DNA from: Morchella semilibera
Lineage: Eukaryota > Ascomycota > Pezizomycetes > Pezizales > Morchellaceae
NCBI GenBank assembly: GCA_009192285.1
Contig: CM018604.1
Span: 4,559,746 to 4,623,745 of the forward strand
DNA: 64,000 nt
Direction of reading: 5' to 3'
The notes beneath the pieces are model-generated. The model was not told the DNA's origin, did not search any database, and saw only the letters and a list, made by a program, of their open reading frames with translations. Position numbers and translations under genes: made by a program. Positions within the stretch are counted from its first letter, which is position 1. Each line of letters opens with the position of its first letter. This document shows, one piece after another, positions 46,505 through 58,611 of this stretch.

Positions 46505-46860
46505 TCTTTCCTAGTTCTCCCCCTTCTCCAGACTTCCCCATCCATATTGGAGCTCCCTCTCCTCACTCCTTCCCTCTTCCGTCCACCCTTCCCTCTCTTG
46601 CTTCCTAGGGCCTTCCGCCACTCCTCCCCCGCTCCAAAGAAGGTATTTAATGTTATTCTTCTCAGGCACTACCCTGACTTGCCGTGTGTATTCGCATTCC
46701 GTCAGGATGTGTTCGACGCTCTGGCTTTCCCCCCCACATTCGCATTCCCGCGGGTACTTGGTAATTGATACTTCATACATGGCGCATGCAACCCGTAGGC
46801 TATGGCAAAACCTTCCCTCCCACTTCTTCACCGGAGGCAGGATAGAATCTTCCTCGTCAA
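46505..46860 (-). pseudogene. Non-LTR retrotransposon (LINE) C-terminus, CCHC motif
   Basis: A minus-strand frame carries GRFCHSLRVACAMYEV followed by CECGGESQSVEHILTEC, a C-x-C-x8-H-x4-C zinc motif of the type found after reverse transcriptase/RNase H in fungal LINEs. About 60 residues follow (KNNIKYLLWSGGGV). The reverse transcriptase and endonuclease are absent, so only the 3' end is present. Confidence 0.75.
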
Positions 46861-46920
46861 AAAGAACAAAAACAAAATCAAATTCAAAACAAAATCAAAA
46901 ACACAGGAAAATTTCATAAC

Positions 46921-47230
46921 TCATAATTCCTCGTCGATTTCCCTCCCATTCTTCCCATTCTCCCCATATCCTTCTTCTCCCCAGCTCCCCCACCCATATT
47001 GCAGCTCTCGAGCCGCTCCTCTTTTTTCCCCCTCCTCTCCCCGTTCGTATCTGTGTTTCATCCATTCGCTCCAAATCTTTAGGCTGGTTTCTATGCCTTC
47101 CGTGCTCCATATTAGGTGCCCTAGATTGTTCTTCTCTGGTGGTGGTCTCGCATTTCGCACTCTGTCAGAATGTGCTTCACGTCCTGGTCTCCGTTGCTGC
47201 ACCCCGCGGGTACTTACATGCAAGTGTACA
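46921..47230 (-). pseudogene. LINE C-terminus remnant 2
   Basis: Reads CSNGDQDVKHILTEC (first Cys of the motif lost), a frameshift, then LGHLIWSTEGIETSLKIWSEW. Same orientation as the fragment at 46.5 kb. Confidence 0.65.
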
Positions 47231-47442
47231 TGTATTTATATACTTTATATTTATATTTCATACATGCATGCATGCAACCAGAAGGTTATGGTAGAAGCTC
47301 ACCTCATCACTGAGGCAGCGTAAGTACATACATCATTCTCCTCTTGGTTCAAACAACAAACGGTGTCGGGGCGGAGCGCGGTTCTGGTAGTCTGCCTTTC
47401 TTTCTTTCCCCTTGCACCCCTCCATTCTTTCTCCAACCCTCC

Positions 47443-47580
47443 TCATCCATATTGTAATTCCCTTTGGCCCTCCCTTTCTCCTTCCTCTTCCACGTTTCCG
47501 TTGTTCACCCGCTTGTGGTGAGCCCTCCAGATTTCTATCGCCGCTTCAATGCCGTCTTTTCGCGGGTGCACATGCTTGTA
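47443..47580 (-). pseudogene. LINE C-terminus remnant 3 (tail only)
   Basis: KDGIEAAIEIWRAHHKRV aligns with the GIEAAVEIWEQWREH tail of the fragment at 48.5 kb. The CCHC part is missing. Confidence 0.55.
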
Positions 47581-47784
47581 CGGAGGGCACGCCAACACCC
47601 GATATAGAAAATCAGGTCCACCATGCACCGCCAGAAGCGCGTTAACCCCTCCCAAATCATCAAACCCCGCCCCACCTCCAGGAGACGAGGGGGGCGGGGG
47701 TAGTGCGGGAGGGAGGGGCGCAATAAAAGTTATGTATATAAGTACGATGTAATTATTTACCTTACGAGGCCAAAAAAAAAAGAC

Positions 47785-47970
47785 CAACAAAAGACTTACG
47801 CCCCCACCCGGGGCGGCTTTCCTAGATTTTACGAGGGGTTAGTGGGGGGGGTCGAACCCGAGCGGTGTCGATCAGAGTGTGAGCTCTATACCGCTCGGGA
47901 AAGCCCCCGGTGAAAGCAGCTGCCGTTTTTTACGTTTTTGGATGCGACATGACATGACGCTAGCTTGGCG
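47785..47970 (-). repeat. HP-SINE copy 15
   Basis: C-G stem type with GAGCTC loop, as copy 14. CAGAGTGTGAGC in place of CAGAGAGTGAAC. Confidence 0.9.
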
Positions 47971-48511
47971 GGTGCATTATATAAAATGTATAAGTACATC
48001 CCCCCCTCTTCCACGCAGGCGGGATCTCATCATACCGCTAATCCTCAGACTAGACCGCTCACGCATGGGTTGCTAGCTCCTTATACCTGATAAGTACCTC
48101 TGGCGTTCTTGTATGGTGGGGTCTGTCGTAGGGTCTGTGGGTGCGTGGGTCACGATATATCACTCGCACCATTCACCCGCGGGAGGGCTTTTTTTCTTTC
48201 TTTTTTCCTGTTTACTTCATTAATTACATCCAGTCCTTAGGCTATGGTAATAGACCCACTCCCCTCTAGAGCAGGTCAGTTTTCCTCCCCTCTTCCCTCA
48301 CCCTGACAAGCAAAAAAAAGGAAAAACATAAACAACCTCCGCAACACTAGCCAACCTGGCGCGCTCACTATCTCGAGCCTCATCATTCACCCGGCATGCC
48401 CCCCCAAAAAAACAAAATATTTCAGTACAGTGTTATCTCAATCTTTTTCTCGTATCAATCCAAATCACTATTTTAGTGCCTTACTCAATCTTTCTCTAGT
48501 CCTCCCCATCC

Positions 48512-48840
48512 CTACCCCAGTTCCCTTTCCCTGGCCTCCTCCTGTATATCTTTCTCGCCTTCTCCCCTCCAGTGCTCCCTCCATTGTTCCCAGATCTCCA
48601 CCGCAGCTTCAATACCCTTCTCTGTCCAAAGCAGCTCTCTAATCGTGCCTTTCTTTCCCGTCATGCGTCTGCTCTCCTCTGTATATTCGCACGCTGTAAG
48701 GATGTGTTCCACATTCTGCTTTTCCGCTCCACAGTTGCATGCCCCCGTCTGCCTTTTTCCGACTCTGTGCCCCGCGCGAGGGCCTCAATGCTCCCCGCCC
48801 AACACACTTTGTACCAACCACACGCAACCCCCCGGCCACG
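48512..48840 (-). pseudogene. LINE C-terminus remnant 4, CCHC motif
   Basis: Reads CNCGAEKQNVEHILTAC (same C-x-C-x8-H-x4-C spacing) split by a frameshift, then TIRELLWTEKGIEAAVEIW. The other three fragments lie upstream in the same orientation. Confidence 0.7.
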
Positions 48841-49155
48841 GCAACACCGCACTATTTTCTCCCCAGAACGCCGCCACCTCAAGAAACGAGAAAGAAACAC
48901 TGTCACCGACTTCCACAACACTACATACTTGAAGTAGCCAACTTAGCGCGCTCAATATCTCGGACCCCATTCACCCGAGATGTAGCAAGCAGCTTCCTTC
49001 CCAGTAATAAATGGGTGGGAGAAAACAAAACAAATTTTGAGAGTCAATTTTAATTATGACCCCTTCCAACTCCCCTTCTTCACTCTTTCCGAGTAGCTCT
49101 TCCTACATACATTTAGCGCCCAAACGGGTAAAAAAAAATAAGGCATGTTTTTACT

Positions 49156-49411
49156 CAGGGTCCGTTTAGGAGCTACCCAAAACGGAGTTATGGAGGGCTT
49201 AAAACTCTGTTCTGGTGGAAACTCCGTTCTGAGAAAATGTATTGTGTTTGGAAACAACGTTAACTCCATTAAATTAGAGGTTTCCAATAAGCAACTTGGA
49301 TCTACTTTTTTTTTTGCTTAAAACTCCGTTTCGAAATTTCTCCGCCCCCCACCCATTAACGAGGGATTATCGAAACGTTGTTTTCTACGAGGCTAGCTCC
49401 CAAACGGGCCT
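49156..49411. mobile_element. 256-bp MITE (CAGGGTCCGTTTAGGAGC end)
   Basis: The left end AGGGTCCGTTTAGGAGCTA and reversed right end AGGCCCGTTTGGGAGCTAG are imperfect TIRs. It interrupts the GGCATGTTTTTAAC-CTATAGAAG segment that is continuous at 52.04 and 58.06 kb. CAGGG-type ends hint at hAT, but the target duplication is not resolved. Confidence 0.75.
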
Positions 49412-49957
49412 AACTTCGAACTTATAGAAGCGTCATGTAGGATTAATATTACCCTTTACGGTATGATACTTCTTATTTTGCAAAGACCGCCATATCAGCC
49501 CCCTTGCTGCCATGGCTCGTGGCAGAAGGAGGATTATCCTGCAGATAAATAAGACTTCACAAGGCGGTCTAGAAAATATATACGGTTCTGCCTGCCCGCC
49601 TAAGTGCTTGCGCGCCATGTGCCCGGTTTCCTGTGCCCGCTTGCTTGTCTGTGCCTGTCTCCCCGCTTGCAGCATGTGAGGTTTAAACCCGGAACTCATA
49701 TTTATTTTAAATTTGAAACCCGCCCTTCATCGGCGCGGGGTGCTTGTCTGGGGCAACAACCTATAGTGCATCATGTCGGATCCACCATTATACACCACCA
49801 GAAGTATAGGAGTTACCCCCTCCAAAAAGCCAAACACCCATCCTACCCCCAAGTGCAGAGGGGGGGGGGGGGTAGTGCGGGAGGGAGGGGGCGCAAGAAA
49901 AGTTATGTATATAAGCACCATGTAATTATTTACCCTACGAGGCCAAAAAAAAAAGAC

Positions 49958-50140
49958 CAACAAAAGACTTACGCCCCCACCCGGGGCGGCTTTCCTAGAT
50001 TTTACGAGGGGGTTAGTGGGGGGATTGAACCTGAGCGGTGTCGATCAGAGAGTGAACTCTATACCGCTCAGGCAACAATCCCCGGTGATAGCAGCCGTTA
50101 TTTTTACGTTCTTGGCCGCGGAATGACGCTAGCTTGGCGG
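49958..50140 (-). repeat. HP-SINE copy 16
   Basis: Full copy, T-A stem type. Confidence 0.9.
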
Positions 50141-50194
50141 CGCTGCCCCTCCCTTCCACGTAGGCGGGAAACCACCCCCGTCGCTACAATATTA

Positions 50195-50371
50195 CAGTAT
50201 GAAAAAATGGGGTGAAATCACTACCATAGGACTACGGAATTTAGTGACAAATACCGAATTAAATCGGCATTAGAGGAAGAGTACTGTACAAATACCGTAC
50301 GCTTACCGCAATGCTAGCTATAGCGTACCAACGAGAATACCGTAGTGATCCCACCCCTCTTTTTGGTACTG
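50195..50371. mobile_element. 177-bp MITE (CAGTATGAAAAAATGGGG end)
   Basis: TA-flanked. The left end runs CAGTATGAAAAAATGGGGTG then AAATCACTAC; the right end mirrors it as GTAGTGATCCCACCCC...GGTACTG. The empty site CAATGTTAGTACTTAATCTC is seen near 54446 and 58843, so the borders are exact. Confidence 0.9.
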
Positions 50372-50437
50372 TAGTACTTAATCTCTAGACTACCCAAGTG
50401 GGCCACTCATATTAACTAGAAGTAACTTCAATCTTTC

Positions 50438-51861
50438 CACCCATACCGCCCACCTATGCATGACGGGGTCGGTCGTGGGATGTTTGGGGGTGCGGATCAC
50501 GATATATCACTCGCACAATCAACCCGCGCGTGCACCACACTAACCCCCCCCGGCCACGGCAACACTGTACTATTTTCTCTCTACACCTTCATCTTTACGC
50601 CTTCATATTTATGTCTTCATCTCTAAGCCTTCATCCCGGCAGCTTCTTCACCTCCACAGCTTCATCTCGGCAGCCTCTTTATCTCGGCAGCCTCTTTATC
50701 TCGGCAGCCTCTTTATCTCGGCAGTCTCTCCATCTCTACAGCTTCATTTCTATGCCTTCATCTACGCCTTCATCTACGCCTTCATCTACGCCTTCATCTA
50801 TGCCCTACCCCCGCTGCAATTGAACATCCTATTATCGTCTAGACATAAGCTAATCGGTGAAACAGGCAGCGAATCCAACAGCGAACCTAGCAGCGAGTCC
50901 AGCAAATCCAGCGAAGTCGAGCACCTTTTAGTAATCGAGCAATACCTCTACACCTTCATCTACACCCCCCCCCCCCCCTTTTCAAACATGACCTAATTTT
51001 TGAGGTAGGCAGCGGGCCCATCACCCATACAGCGAATCTATCAAATCCAGCGCCCAATCCAGCATATCCAGCACCCAATCCAGCGAATCCAACATTCAAT
51101 CTAGCGAATCTAGCACTAAGCTCAGAGGATCCAGCGCCAAATCCAGCGAACCCAGCACCCAACCCAACGAATCCAGCACCCAACCCAGCGAATCTATCAA
51201 ATCCAGCTCCAGACCAAGCAGCGAATCAAGCAGGCACGGCAAGCAGGTAAGCAGGTATGAAAGGCTGCTAGTAGAGAGTAAATGTAAAGTCCCTACCCAA
51301 AGGTTTTCGTGAAAGGGCCAATTACCACCCAAACTAGGCGGAACCAGGCCTAGGTTCAAAGTGTAGAATCACAACACAATTAATTATAAAGATGAACAGG
51401 GATAAAATATTTTGACCCTTGGGAGAAGCCCTTTGCACATTTTTGAATTGGTAAAAAGAAGTGGTTAAGGTGTAATAAAGTATTTTAGTGGAGAACCCGT
51501 TGCTAGGTAGATTTGTATGGGTTTCACCACTCAACTGCTTTTAGGCTTTCACGAAAACTTTTGGGTAGGGGCTTTACAATATACTAAATAGAGAATAATC
51601 AAGGCTTTTATTTGTGAAATCCACCTATGCCAGAAGGAGCGTGAATACTGGCCTACCTGCGCACCGAGGTCTTTCACCGAATAGAATACCATTATATAGG
51701 CATTATCACATATACTAAGGCTGAATATATATAACTCTAATCGAAATCATAACGTTTCAAGGACACCATATATAAAAAAAAATACGGGAATTAATATCAA
51801 ATAGTTGATTCGGACGTATGTAGGCATGGTATGATCCTCATATGGATATGCGTACGGGCAG
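50438..51861 (+). repeat. Array module A2 with MITE insertion
   Basis: Longest module. The 14-bp minisatellite (50578-50800) includes four CGGCAGCCTCTTTATCT units, and GCGAATCCAGC repeats run 50870-51230. It is interrupted at 51284-51577 by a MITE. Confidence 0.78.
51284..51577. mobile_element. 294-bp MITE (GTAAAGYCCCTACCCAAA ends)
   Basis: Inverted ends of about 32 bp: left GTAAAGTCCCTACCCAAAGG, reversed right GTAAAGCCCCTACCCAAAAG, both continuing TTTTCGTGAAAG. The trinucleotide AAT flanks both sides. Uninterrupted modules (for example near 59723) show the empty site. Confidence 0.88.
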
Positions 51862-52493
51862 TAGTGTAGCTCTAATCGAAAACATAGCATTTCAAGGACC
51901 CTATAAAAACCACCAGAACCTTTATCAAATAATGGTTGACTCGGACGTATGTAAACATGATATAATCTCCGTATGGATATGCGGACGGGCGGTAGTGTAT
52001 GTACTAAGAAGTATGTTAGCACCAGAACGGGTAAAGAATAAGGCATGTTTTTAACCTATAGAAGAGTCATGTGAGATTATACAAGTAATATTACCCTTCT
52101 CGGTATGATACGTCTTATTTTGCATAGACCGCCCCCTTGCCGCCATGGCTCGTGGCAGAAAGATTATTCTTCAAGTAAGTAAGGCCGGCCTTATAAGGCT
52201 TTTCTACATGTAGGGCTTCACGAGACGGTCTAGAAAAAATATACGGCCTCGCGGGGCAAATAATTACCTAACCTTTCTTGCGCCCCCCTCCCCCGCTCTT
52301 CGGGGTAGGGACGTGGGCGTTTGGTTTATTTAGAGGGGGGTAACTCTACTTCTGGGGGTGTATGGTGGCCTGGTGCACCATAGGTTGTCGCCCCAGACAA
52401 GCACCCCGCGCGGATGAAGAGCGGTTTTCAAGTATAATGCAAGCGGGCACAGGAAAGCACTATGTAGGTGGGCGGGCAGGGCCAAAAAAAAAT

Positions 52494-52680
52494 CAACAAA
52501 AGACTTACGCCCCCACCCGGGGCAGCTTTCCTAGATTTTACGAGGGGTTAGTGGGGGGATTGAACCTGAGCGGTGTCGATCAGAGAGTGAACTCTATACC
52601 GCTCAGGCAACAATCCCCGGTGAAAGCAGCCGTCATTTTTACGTTCTTGGCTACAGAATGACGCTAGCTTGGCGATGCCG
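52494..52680 (-). repeat. HP-SINE copy 17
   Basis: Full copy, T-A stem type, nearly identical to copy 11. Confidence 0.9.
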
Positions 52681-52790
52681 CCCCTCCCTTCCATGCAGGC
52701 GGGAACCCACCTCGTCCCTACAATGTTACATGTAAGTAGTATCTCTAGATTGCCCAAGTAAACCACTCATAATTAGAAGTTTCTCACCCA

Positions 52791-53898
52791 TATCGCCCAT
52801 ACATGGTGGGGTCGGTCGTGGGATGTTTGGAGTGTGCGGATCACGATATATCACTCGCACAATCAACCCGTGTTTGCACCACCAACCCCCTGGCCACGGC
52901 AACACTGCGCTATTTTCTCTCTACAACTTCATCTCTAAGCCTTCATCTCGGCAGCCTCTTCATCTCCACACATCATCTGCACCCCCACCCCCACCCTCAC
53001 CCCTCCCCCTCACTTCATGGATAGCGTGGCGGTAGTCTCCTTCCTACCCCGTCCTATATAGGCCTAGTGAATCATCGTCACCACCTAGACATGGGCTAAT
53101 CGGTGAATTCAGGTATGTAGCGAGTCTAGCGAAGTAGAGCACTTACTAGTAATTGAGCAACGAATCAAGCCCCGAATCAGGCGCCTGCACCTCCACCTCT
53201 ACGCCTTCATCTCTACGCCTTCATCTACACACGTACACCCCGACCCCCCCCCCTCTTCAACCTGACCTAATCGATGAAGCGAAGCAGGCAGCGAATCCAT
53301 CACCTAATCTAGCATATCCAGCACCAACCCGGCGGATCCAGCTCCCAATCCAGCAAATCTATCAAATCCAGCTCCCAACCAAGCAGCGAGCCAAGCAGGC
53401 ACGGCAAGCAGGTAAGCAGGCAGGTAAGCAGGTAGGGGAGAGCAAATATACATATTAAATAGAGAGAAATAATCAAGAGTTTTATTTGTCAAATTCACCA
53501 TGCTAGAAGGAGCATGAATACTAGCCTACCTACGCATCCGAATTTTTCAGCAAACAAAATAATCCTTATCCCATGGCTCGTAGCTTGGTTTTGACCCTTT
53601 GGCTACAACCCTCTCCTGCAACCCACCGCTCATGAAACGATACCAGCTTGAGCTCCACGAATTAGAAATCCTGTTGATGAGTCCTGAGGTCGATCTGAGA
53701 ATATAAGGTTGAGAGCCAGGCACCATCGGCTACTGGCGAGGGCTTCAAAGCCTCTGGTATGGGTGATGGGAAGGGATTATCAAATATACTAAGGCTGGAC
53801 ATATTATAAAAAATACCAGAAGTAAAATCATATAATGGTTAATTCGGAGTTATGTGAGCAGGATATAAAGCTCATACAGATATGCGGACGGGCGGTAA
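52791..53898 (+). repeat. Array module A3
   Basis: Same segment order as A1, with a shortened 14-bp minisatellite (CATCTCGGCAGCCTC units) and a CCCCACCCCCACCC run. About 200 bp of unmatched sequence (53570-53770) lies after the AATAATCCTTAT block. Confidence 0.75.
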
Positions 53899-54215
53899 AG
53901 TATACAGCCCCGTGGGGTAAATAATTACTTAGCCTTTCTTGCGCCCACTCCCCCCCCGTACTCCCCCTCCCCCCCTCCCCTGGCTTCCCACTCTTGGTGG
54001 TAGGGTGGGCGTTTGACGGTTGGGGTTAAAGTATCTCTGCTAGTGTATGGTTGGCCTAATACGCCATAGGTTGTGGCCCCAGACAAGCACCTCGCGCGGA
54101 TGAAGCGCGGTTTTCAAATCTAAAATAAATATAGGGTTCCGGGTCCAAACCTCACATGCTGCAAGCGGGCACAAGAAAGCACTATGTAGGTGGGCGGGCA
54201 GGGCCAAAAAGAAAT

Positions 54216-54400
54216 CAACAAAAGACTTACGCCCCCACCCGGGGCAGCTTTCCTAGATTTTACGAGGGGTTAGTGGGGGGATTGAACCTGAGCGGTGTCG
54301 ATCAGAGAGTGAACTCTATACCGCTCAGGCAACAATCCCCGGTGACAACAGCCGTCATTTTTACGTTCTTGGCTGCGGAATGACGCTAGCTTGGCGACGC
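54216..54400 (-). repeat. HP-SINE copy 18
   Basis: Full copy, T-A stem type, starting 1722 bp after copy 17. Confidence 0.9.
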
Positions 54401-54516
54401 CGCCCCCCCCCCTCCCACGCAGGCGGGAGCCCACCCCCGTCACTACAATGTTAGTACTTAATCTCTAGACTTCCCAAGTGGGCCACTTATAATTAGAGGT
54501 AACTTCTTTCCACCCA

Positions 54517-55500
54517 TACCGCCCACTTATGTATGACGAGGTCGGTCGTAGGATGTTTGGGTGTGCGGATCACGATATATCACTCGCGCAATCAACCCGT
54601 GCGTGCACCGCACCAACGGCAACACTACACTATTATATTTTCTCTCTACAACTTCATCTTTATACCTTCATCTTTATGCCTTCATCTCTAAGCCTTCATC
54701 TCGGCAGCTTCTCCATCTCCACAGCTTCATCTCGGCAGCCTCTTCATCTCGGCAGCCCCTTCATCTTGGCAGCTTCATCTCCACACATCAGCTACACCCC
54801 CACCCCCACCCCACTTCATGATACCGTGGCGGTAGTCTCCTTCCTACCCCCGTCCTAGTGAATCATCGTCATCACCTACATGAGCTAATCGGTGAATTCA
54901 GGTATGTAGCGGGTCTAGCGAGGTCGAGCACTTACTAGTAATTGAGCAACAACCTAAGCAGCGAATCAGGCGCCTGCACCTTCACCTCTATGCCTTCACC
55001 TCTACGCCTTCATCTACACCCCCCCTTTCAAACTGACCTAATCGGTGAAGTATGCAGCGAATCCATCACCCAATCTAGCATATCCAGTACCAATCCAGCG
55101 AATCCAGCTCCCAACCAAGCAGCGAATCAAGCAGGCACGGCAGGCAGGTAAGCAGGCAGGTAAGCAGGCAGGTAAGCAGGTAGGGGATGTTGTTAGTAGA
55201 GAGTAAGTGTAGGTACATATCAAATAGAGAAATAATCAAGGCATTTATTTGTGAAATTCACCTATGCTAGAAGGAGCATGAATACCTGCCTGCGCATCCG
55301 GATTTTTCAGCATACAAAATAATCCTTATAGGGATGATCAGATATACTAAGGCTAAATGTATATAACCCTTAGGGAAACAGGGCGTTTCAAGGACCGTAT
55401 AAAAAAATACCAGAAGTACATAATATCATATAATGTTAGTCCGGAATTGGCGTGAGCATGATATAAAGCTCATACAGATATGCGGACGGGCGGTAAAGTA
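54517..55500 (+). repeat. Array module A4
   Basis: Compact module, about 0.98 kb, with all standard segments and the GGACGGGCGGTAAAGTA end. Confidence 0.78.
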
Positions 55501-55610
55501 TACGGCCCCGTGGGGTAAATAATTACTTCTTAACCTTTCTTGCGCCCCCCCCCCCCCTCGCCGCTCTTGGGGGTAGGGTGGGCGTTTGGCGATTTGGAGG
55601 GGTTAACGTA

Positions 55611-55753
55611 CCGCATTAACTCGTCTCAGCGGACACTCATATTGACGTTGAAGTTACTAGTTCTGGTCATTTGTCTTCGAACGGCTCTCTAATCTTGCTG
55701 TAAAAGGCAACTTCGACGACTGTGTAACCGTCCGTTAAGACGAATTACTGCGG
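55611..55753. mobile_element. 143-bp MITE (CCGCATTAACTCGTCTC end)
   Basis: The left end CCGCATTAACTCGTCTCAGC mirrors the right end (reversed CCGCAGTAATTCGTCTTAAC). It is flanked by TA within GTAC on both sides. The unit at 40540-40560 shows the empty site GCGTACCTCTGCC. Confidence 0.9.
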
Positions 55754-55936
55754 TACCTCTGCCAGTGCATGGTGGACCTGATGCGCCATAGGTTGTGGCC
55801 CCATGGCCAGACAAGCACCCCGCGCGGATGAAGGGCGGTTTTCAAGTCTAAAATAAATATGGGGTTCGGTCCAAACCTCACATGCCAGACAGGTACAGAC
55901 AGGCACTTAGGTGGACGGGCAGGACCAAAAAAAAAT

Positions 55937-56120
55937 CAACAAAAGACTTACGCCCCCACCCGGGGCAGCTCTCCTAGATTTTACGAGGGGTTAGTGGGGG
56001 GATTGAACCTGAGCGGTGTCGATCAGAGAGTGAACTCTATACCGCTCAGGCAACAATCCCCGGTGAAAGCAGCTGCCGTTTTTACGTTCTTGGCTACGGA
56101 ATGACGCTAGCTTGGCGACG
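55937..56120 (-). repeat. HP-SINE copy 19
   Basis: Full copy, T-A stem type, starting 1721 bp after copy 18. Confidence 0.9.
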
Positions 56121-56873
56121 CTGCCCCTCCATGCAGGCGGGGAACCCACCTCGTCGCTACAATGTTAGTACTTACCTACATGTAAGTATGTAAGTACATG
56201 TATCTCTAGACTACCCAAGTGGGCCACTCATAATTAGAAGCAACTTCTTTCTACTCATATCGCCCATGCATGGCGGGGTCGGTCGTGGGATGTTTGGGGT
56301 GTGCGGATCACGATATATCACTCGCACAATCCACCCGTGCGTGCGAGGGCTTTCCCACTTACCAACCAACCACACCAACCCCCCGGCCACGGCAGCACCG
56401 CACTACCCCCTCTCTACGCCTTCATCTCTACGCCTTCATCTCGGCAGCCTCTTCAACTCCACACGTAATGTACACCCCCTCCCACTTCATGGATACCGTG
56501 GTGGTAGTCCCCTTCCTACCCCGTCCCAATGAATCATCGTCATTATGAGCTAATTGGTGAATCCAAGTAAGCAGCGAACCCAGCGAAGTCGAGCACTTAC
56601 TAGTAATTGAGCAACGAATCAAGCAGCGAATCAGGCGCCTGCACCTTCACCTCTACGCCTTCACCTCTACGCCTTCATCTACACCCCCCCCCCCTTTCAA
56701 ACATGACCTAATCGGTGAAACAGGCAACGAATCCATCACCCAATCCAGCGAATCTATCAAATCCAGCACCCAACCAAGCAGCGAATCAAGCAGGCACGGC
56801 AGCAGGCACGGTAGGCAGGTAAGCAGGTAGGAAAGGCTACTAGCTAGTAGAGAGTAAATGTACATCTAAATAG

Positions 56874-57356
56874 TATAAGCTTCCCCATTGTAACCACGAA
56901 GCATTTCTATTGGTTAGGACTGCACTCTATACTATGCCTTCAATAGACAAAGAACTAGTCCCGAGATAGAGGAATACCGAGAAGGGAGCGGGAAGGAGCG
57001 AAGGACAAACACTCATGCGAGCAAGGAGGGATCGGTGTGCTGCGCAGCGGCACCCGACCCCGACTGTGAGCACTTTATTGCCGGGAAGGGAGCTGCCAAT
57101 GGCATGGAAGGACAAACACCCACAGTCAGAATCCACTGCTATATAAGCTCATATATCATCCTTGAACCCTCAAGAACCCATACCTTTACATACTCATGCC
57201 AGAAGCTTTAACGACTAATCAATTGCAACGTAAATAGATTGGACAATATAACTATTCCTCTCCTAGCAGGTTTTAGCTAATATTCAAGTCAGAATAGGTA
57301 TCGAATTTCGAATTTCCTAACTACGGCGGGCGGCTGGAGGCCGCACTACACTTGTA
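56874..57356. mobile_element. 483-bp element with 8-bp target duplication (hAT-like)
   Basis: CTAAATAG is repeated directly on both sides (56866-56873 and 57357-57364), and the empty site ACTAAATAGAGAAATAATC is seen near 59745. The ends TATAAGC and (reversed) TACAAGT are short imperfect inverted repeats. The interior shares sequence with 30760-31030. An 8-bp duplication is the hAT signature; no transposase, so non-autonomous. Confidence 0.8.
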
Positions 57357-57473
57357 CTAAATAGAGAAATAATCAAGACTTTTATTTGTGAAATTCAACT
57401 ATGCCAGAAGGAGCGTGAATACTGGCCTGCCTGCGCATCCAGACCTCTCACCGAATAAAATAACCCTTATATA

Positions 57474-57661
57474 CAGTCTCGGAAATGGGGGTAAAAATGT
57501 ACTTACCATGGGGCTACGGTATTCAGTACTCAAGGATACTGGTTTAAACTAACATCGTAAGTAGAATACCCTATCGATACTGCATCAATACCGTTTTTTT
57601 ACAGAGTCACTAGCGTAATGACCGGAATACAGTAGTCGATTTCTGCCCATTTCCGGTACTG
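57474..57661. mobile_element. MITE family C, intact 188-bp copy
   Basis: CAGTCTCGGAAATGGG at the left and CCCATTTCCGGTACTG at the right, TA flanks. This is the uninterrupted reference for the split copy at 1420-2077. Confidence 0.88.
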
Positions 57662-58265
57662 TAGGAATTATCGCATATATATACTAAGGCTCAATGTACT
57701 GATTTAACTCTCACCGAATTAAACCATAGTGTTTTAAGGACATTATGAAAAATACATTAATGTCAAATAATAGTTAATTGACGATTACATGAACTTTGCA
57801 TCCCATACGGGTATGCCTACGGGCGGTACAGTATATAGGCATGGTATAACCCCCATATGGATATGCATACGGGCGGTAAACTCTAATCAAAAACATAGCA
57901 TTTCAAGGACCCTATAAAAAACACCAGAACTTTTATCAAATAATGGTTAACTCAGCAAGCATGGTATAATCATGCAGACGGGCGGTAGTGTACTACATGT
58001 ACTTACTTAATTATATGTTGGCGCTCGAACGGGTAAGAAAACAAGGCATGTTTTCAACTTATAGAAGAGATTATGCAAGTAATATTACCCTTTCTGCATA
58101 TAAGACTTTACGAGGCGGTCTAGAAGATATATACGTCCTCGTGGGGTAAATACATAAGTACTTAACCTTTCTTGCGCCCCCTCCATCCCCGTACTCCTCC
58201 CCTCCCCCCCCCCCCCCACTCTTGGGGGTAGGGTGGGCGTTTGACGATTTAGAGGGGTTAACGTA

Positions 58266-58399
58266 CCGCGTTAATTCGTCTCAGTGGACACTTATATTGA
58301 CGTTGAATCTACTAGTTCTGGTCATTTGCCTTACAAACGCCTCTCTGTAAAGGCAACTTCGACGACTGCGTAACCGTCCGCTAAGACAAATTACTGCGG
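58266..58399. mobile_element. 134-bp MITE, second copy at the same site
   Basis: Same family and same position in the unit as 55611-55753, so it predates the duplication of these two units. CCGCGTTAATTCGTCTCAGT end; internal deletion of about 10 bp. Confidence 0.88.
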
Positions 58400-58611
58400 T
58401 ACCTCTGCCAGTGCATGGTGGACCTGATGCGCCATAGGTTGTGGCCCCGGGCAGGCGCCTCGCGCGGATGAAGGGCGGTTTTCAGATCTAAAATAAATAT
58501 GGGGTTCCGGGTCAAACCTCACATGCTGCAAGCGGGCAGACAGGCAAGCGAGACATGCAAGCGGGCACCGGAAAGCACTATGTAGGTGGGCGGGCAGGGT
58601 CAAAAAAAGAT

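Larger units (their letters stand above)
56260..57828 (+). repeat. Array module A5 with two insertions
   Basis: A standard module lengthened by a 483-bp element (56874-57356) and a family-C MITE (57474-57661). Removing both restores the segment order of A4. Confidence 0.78.
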
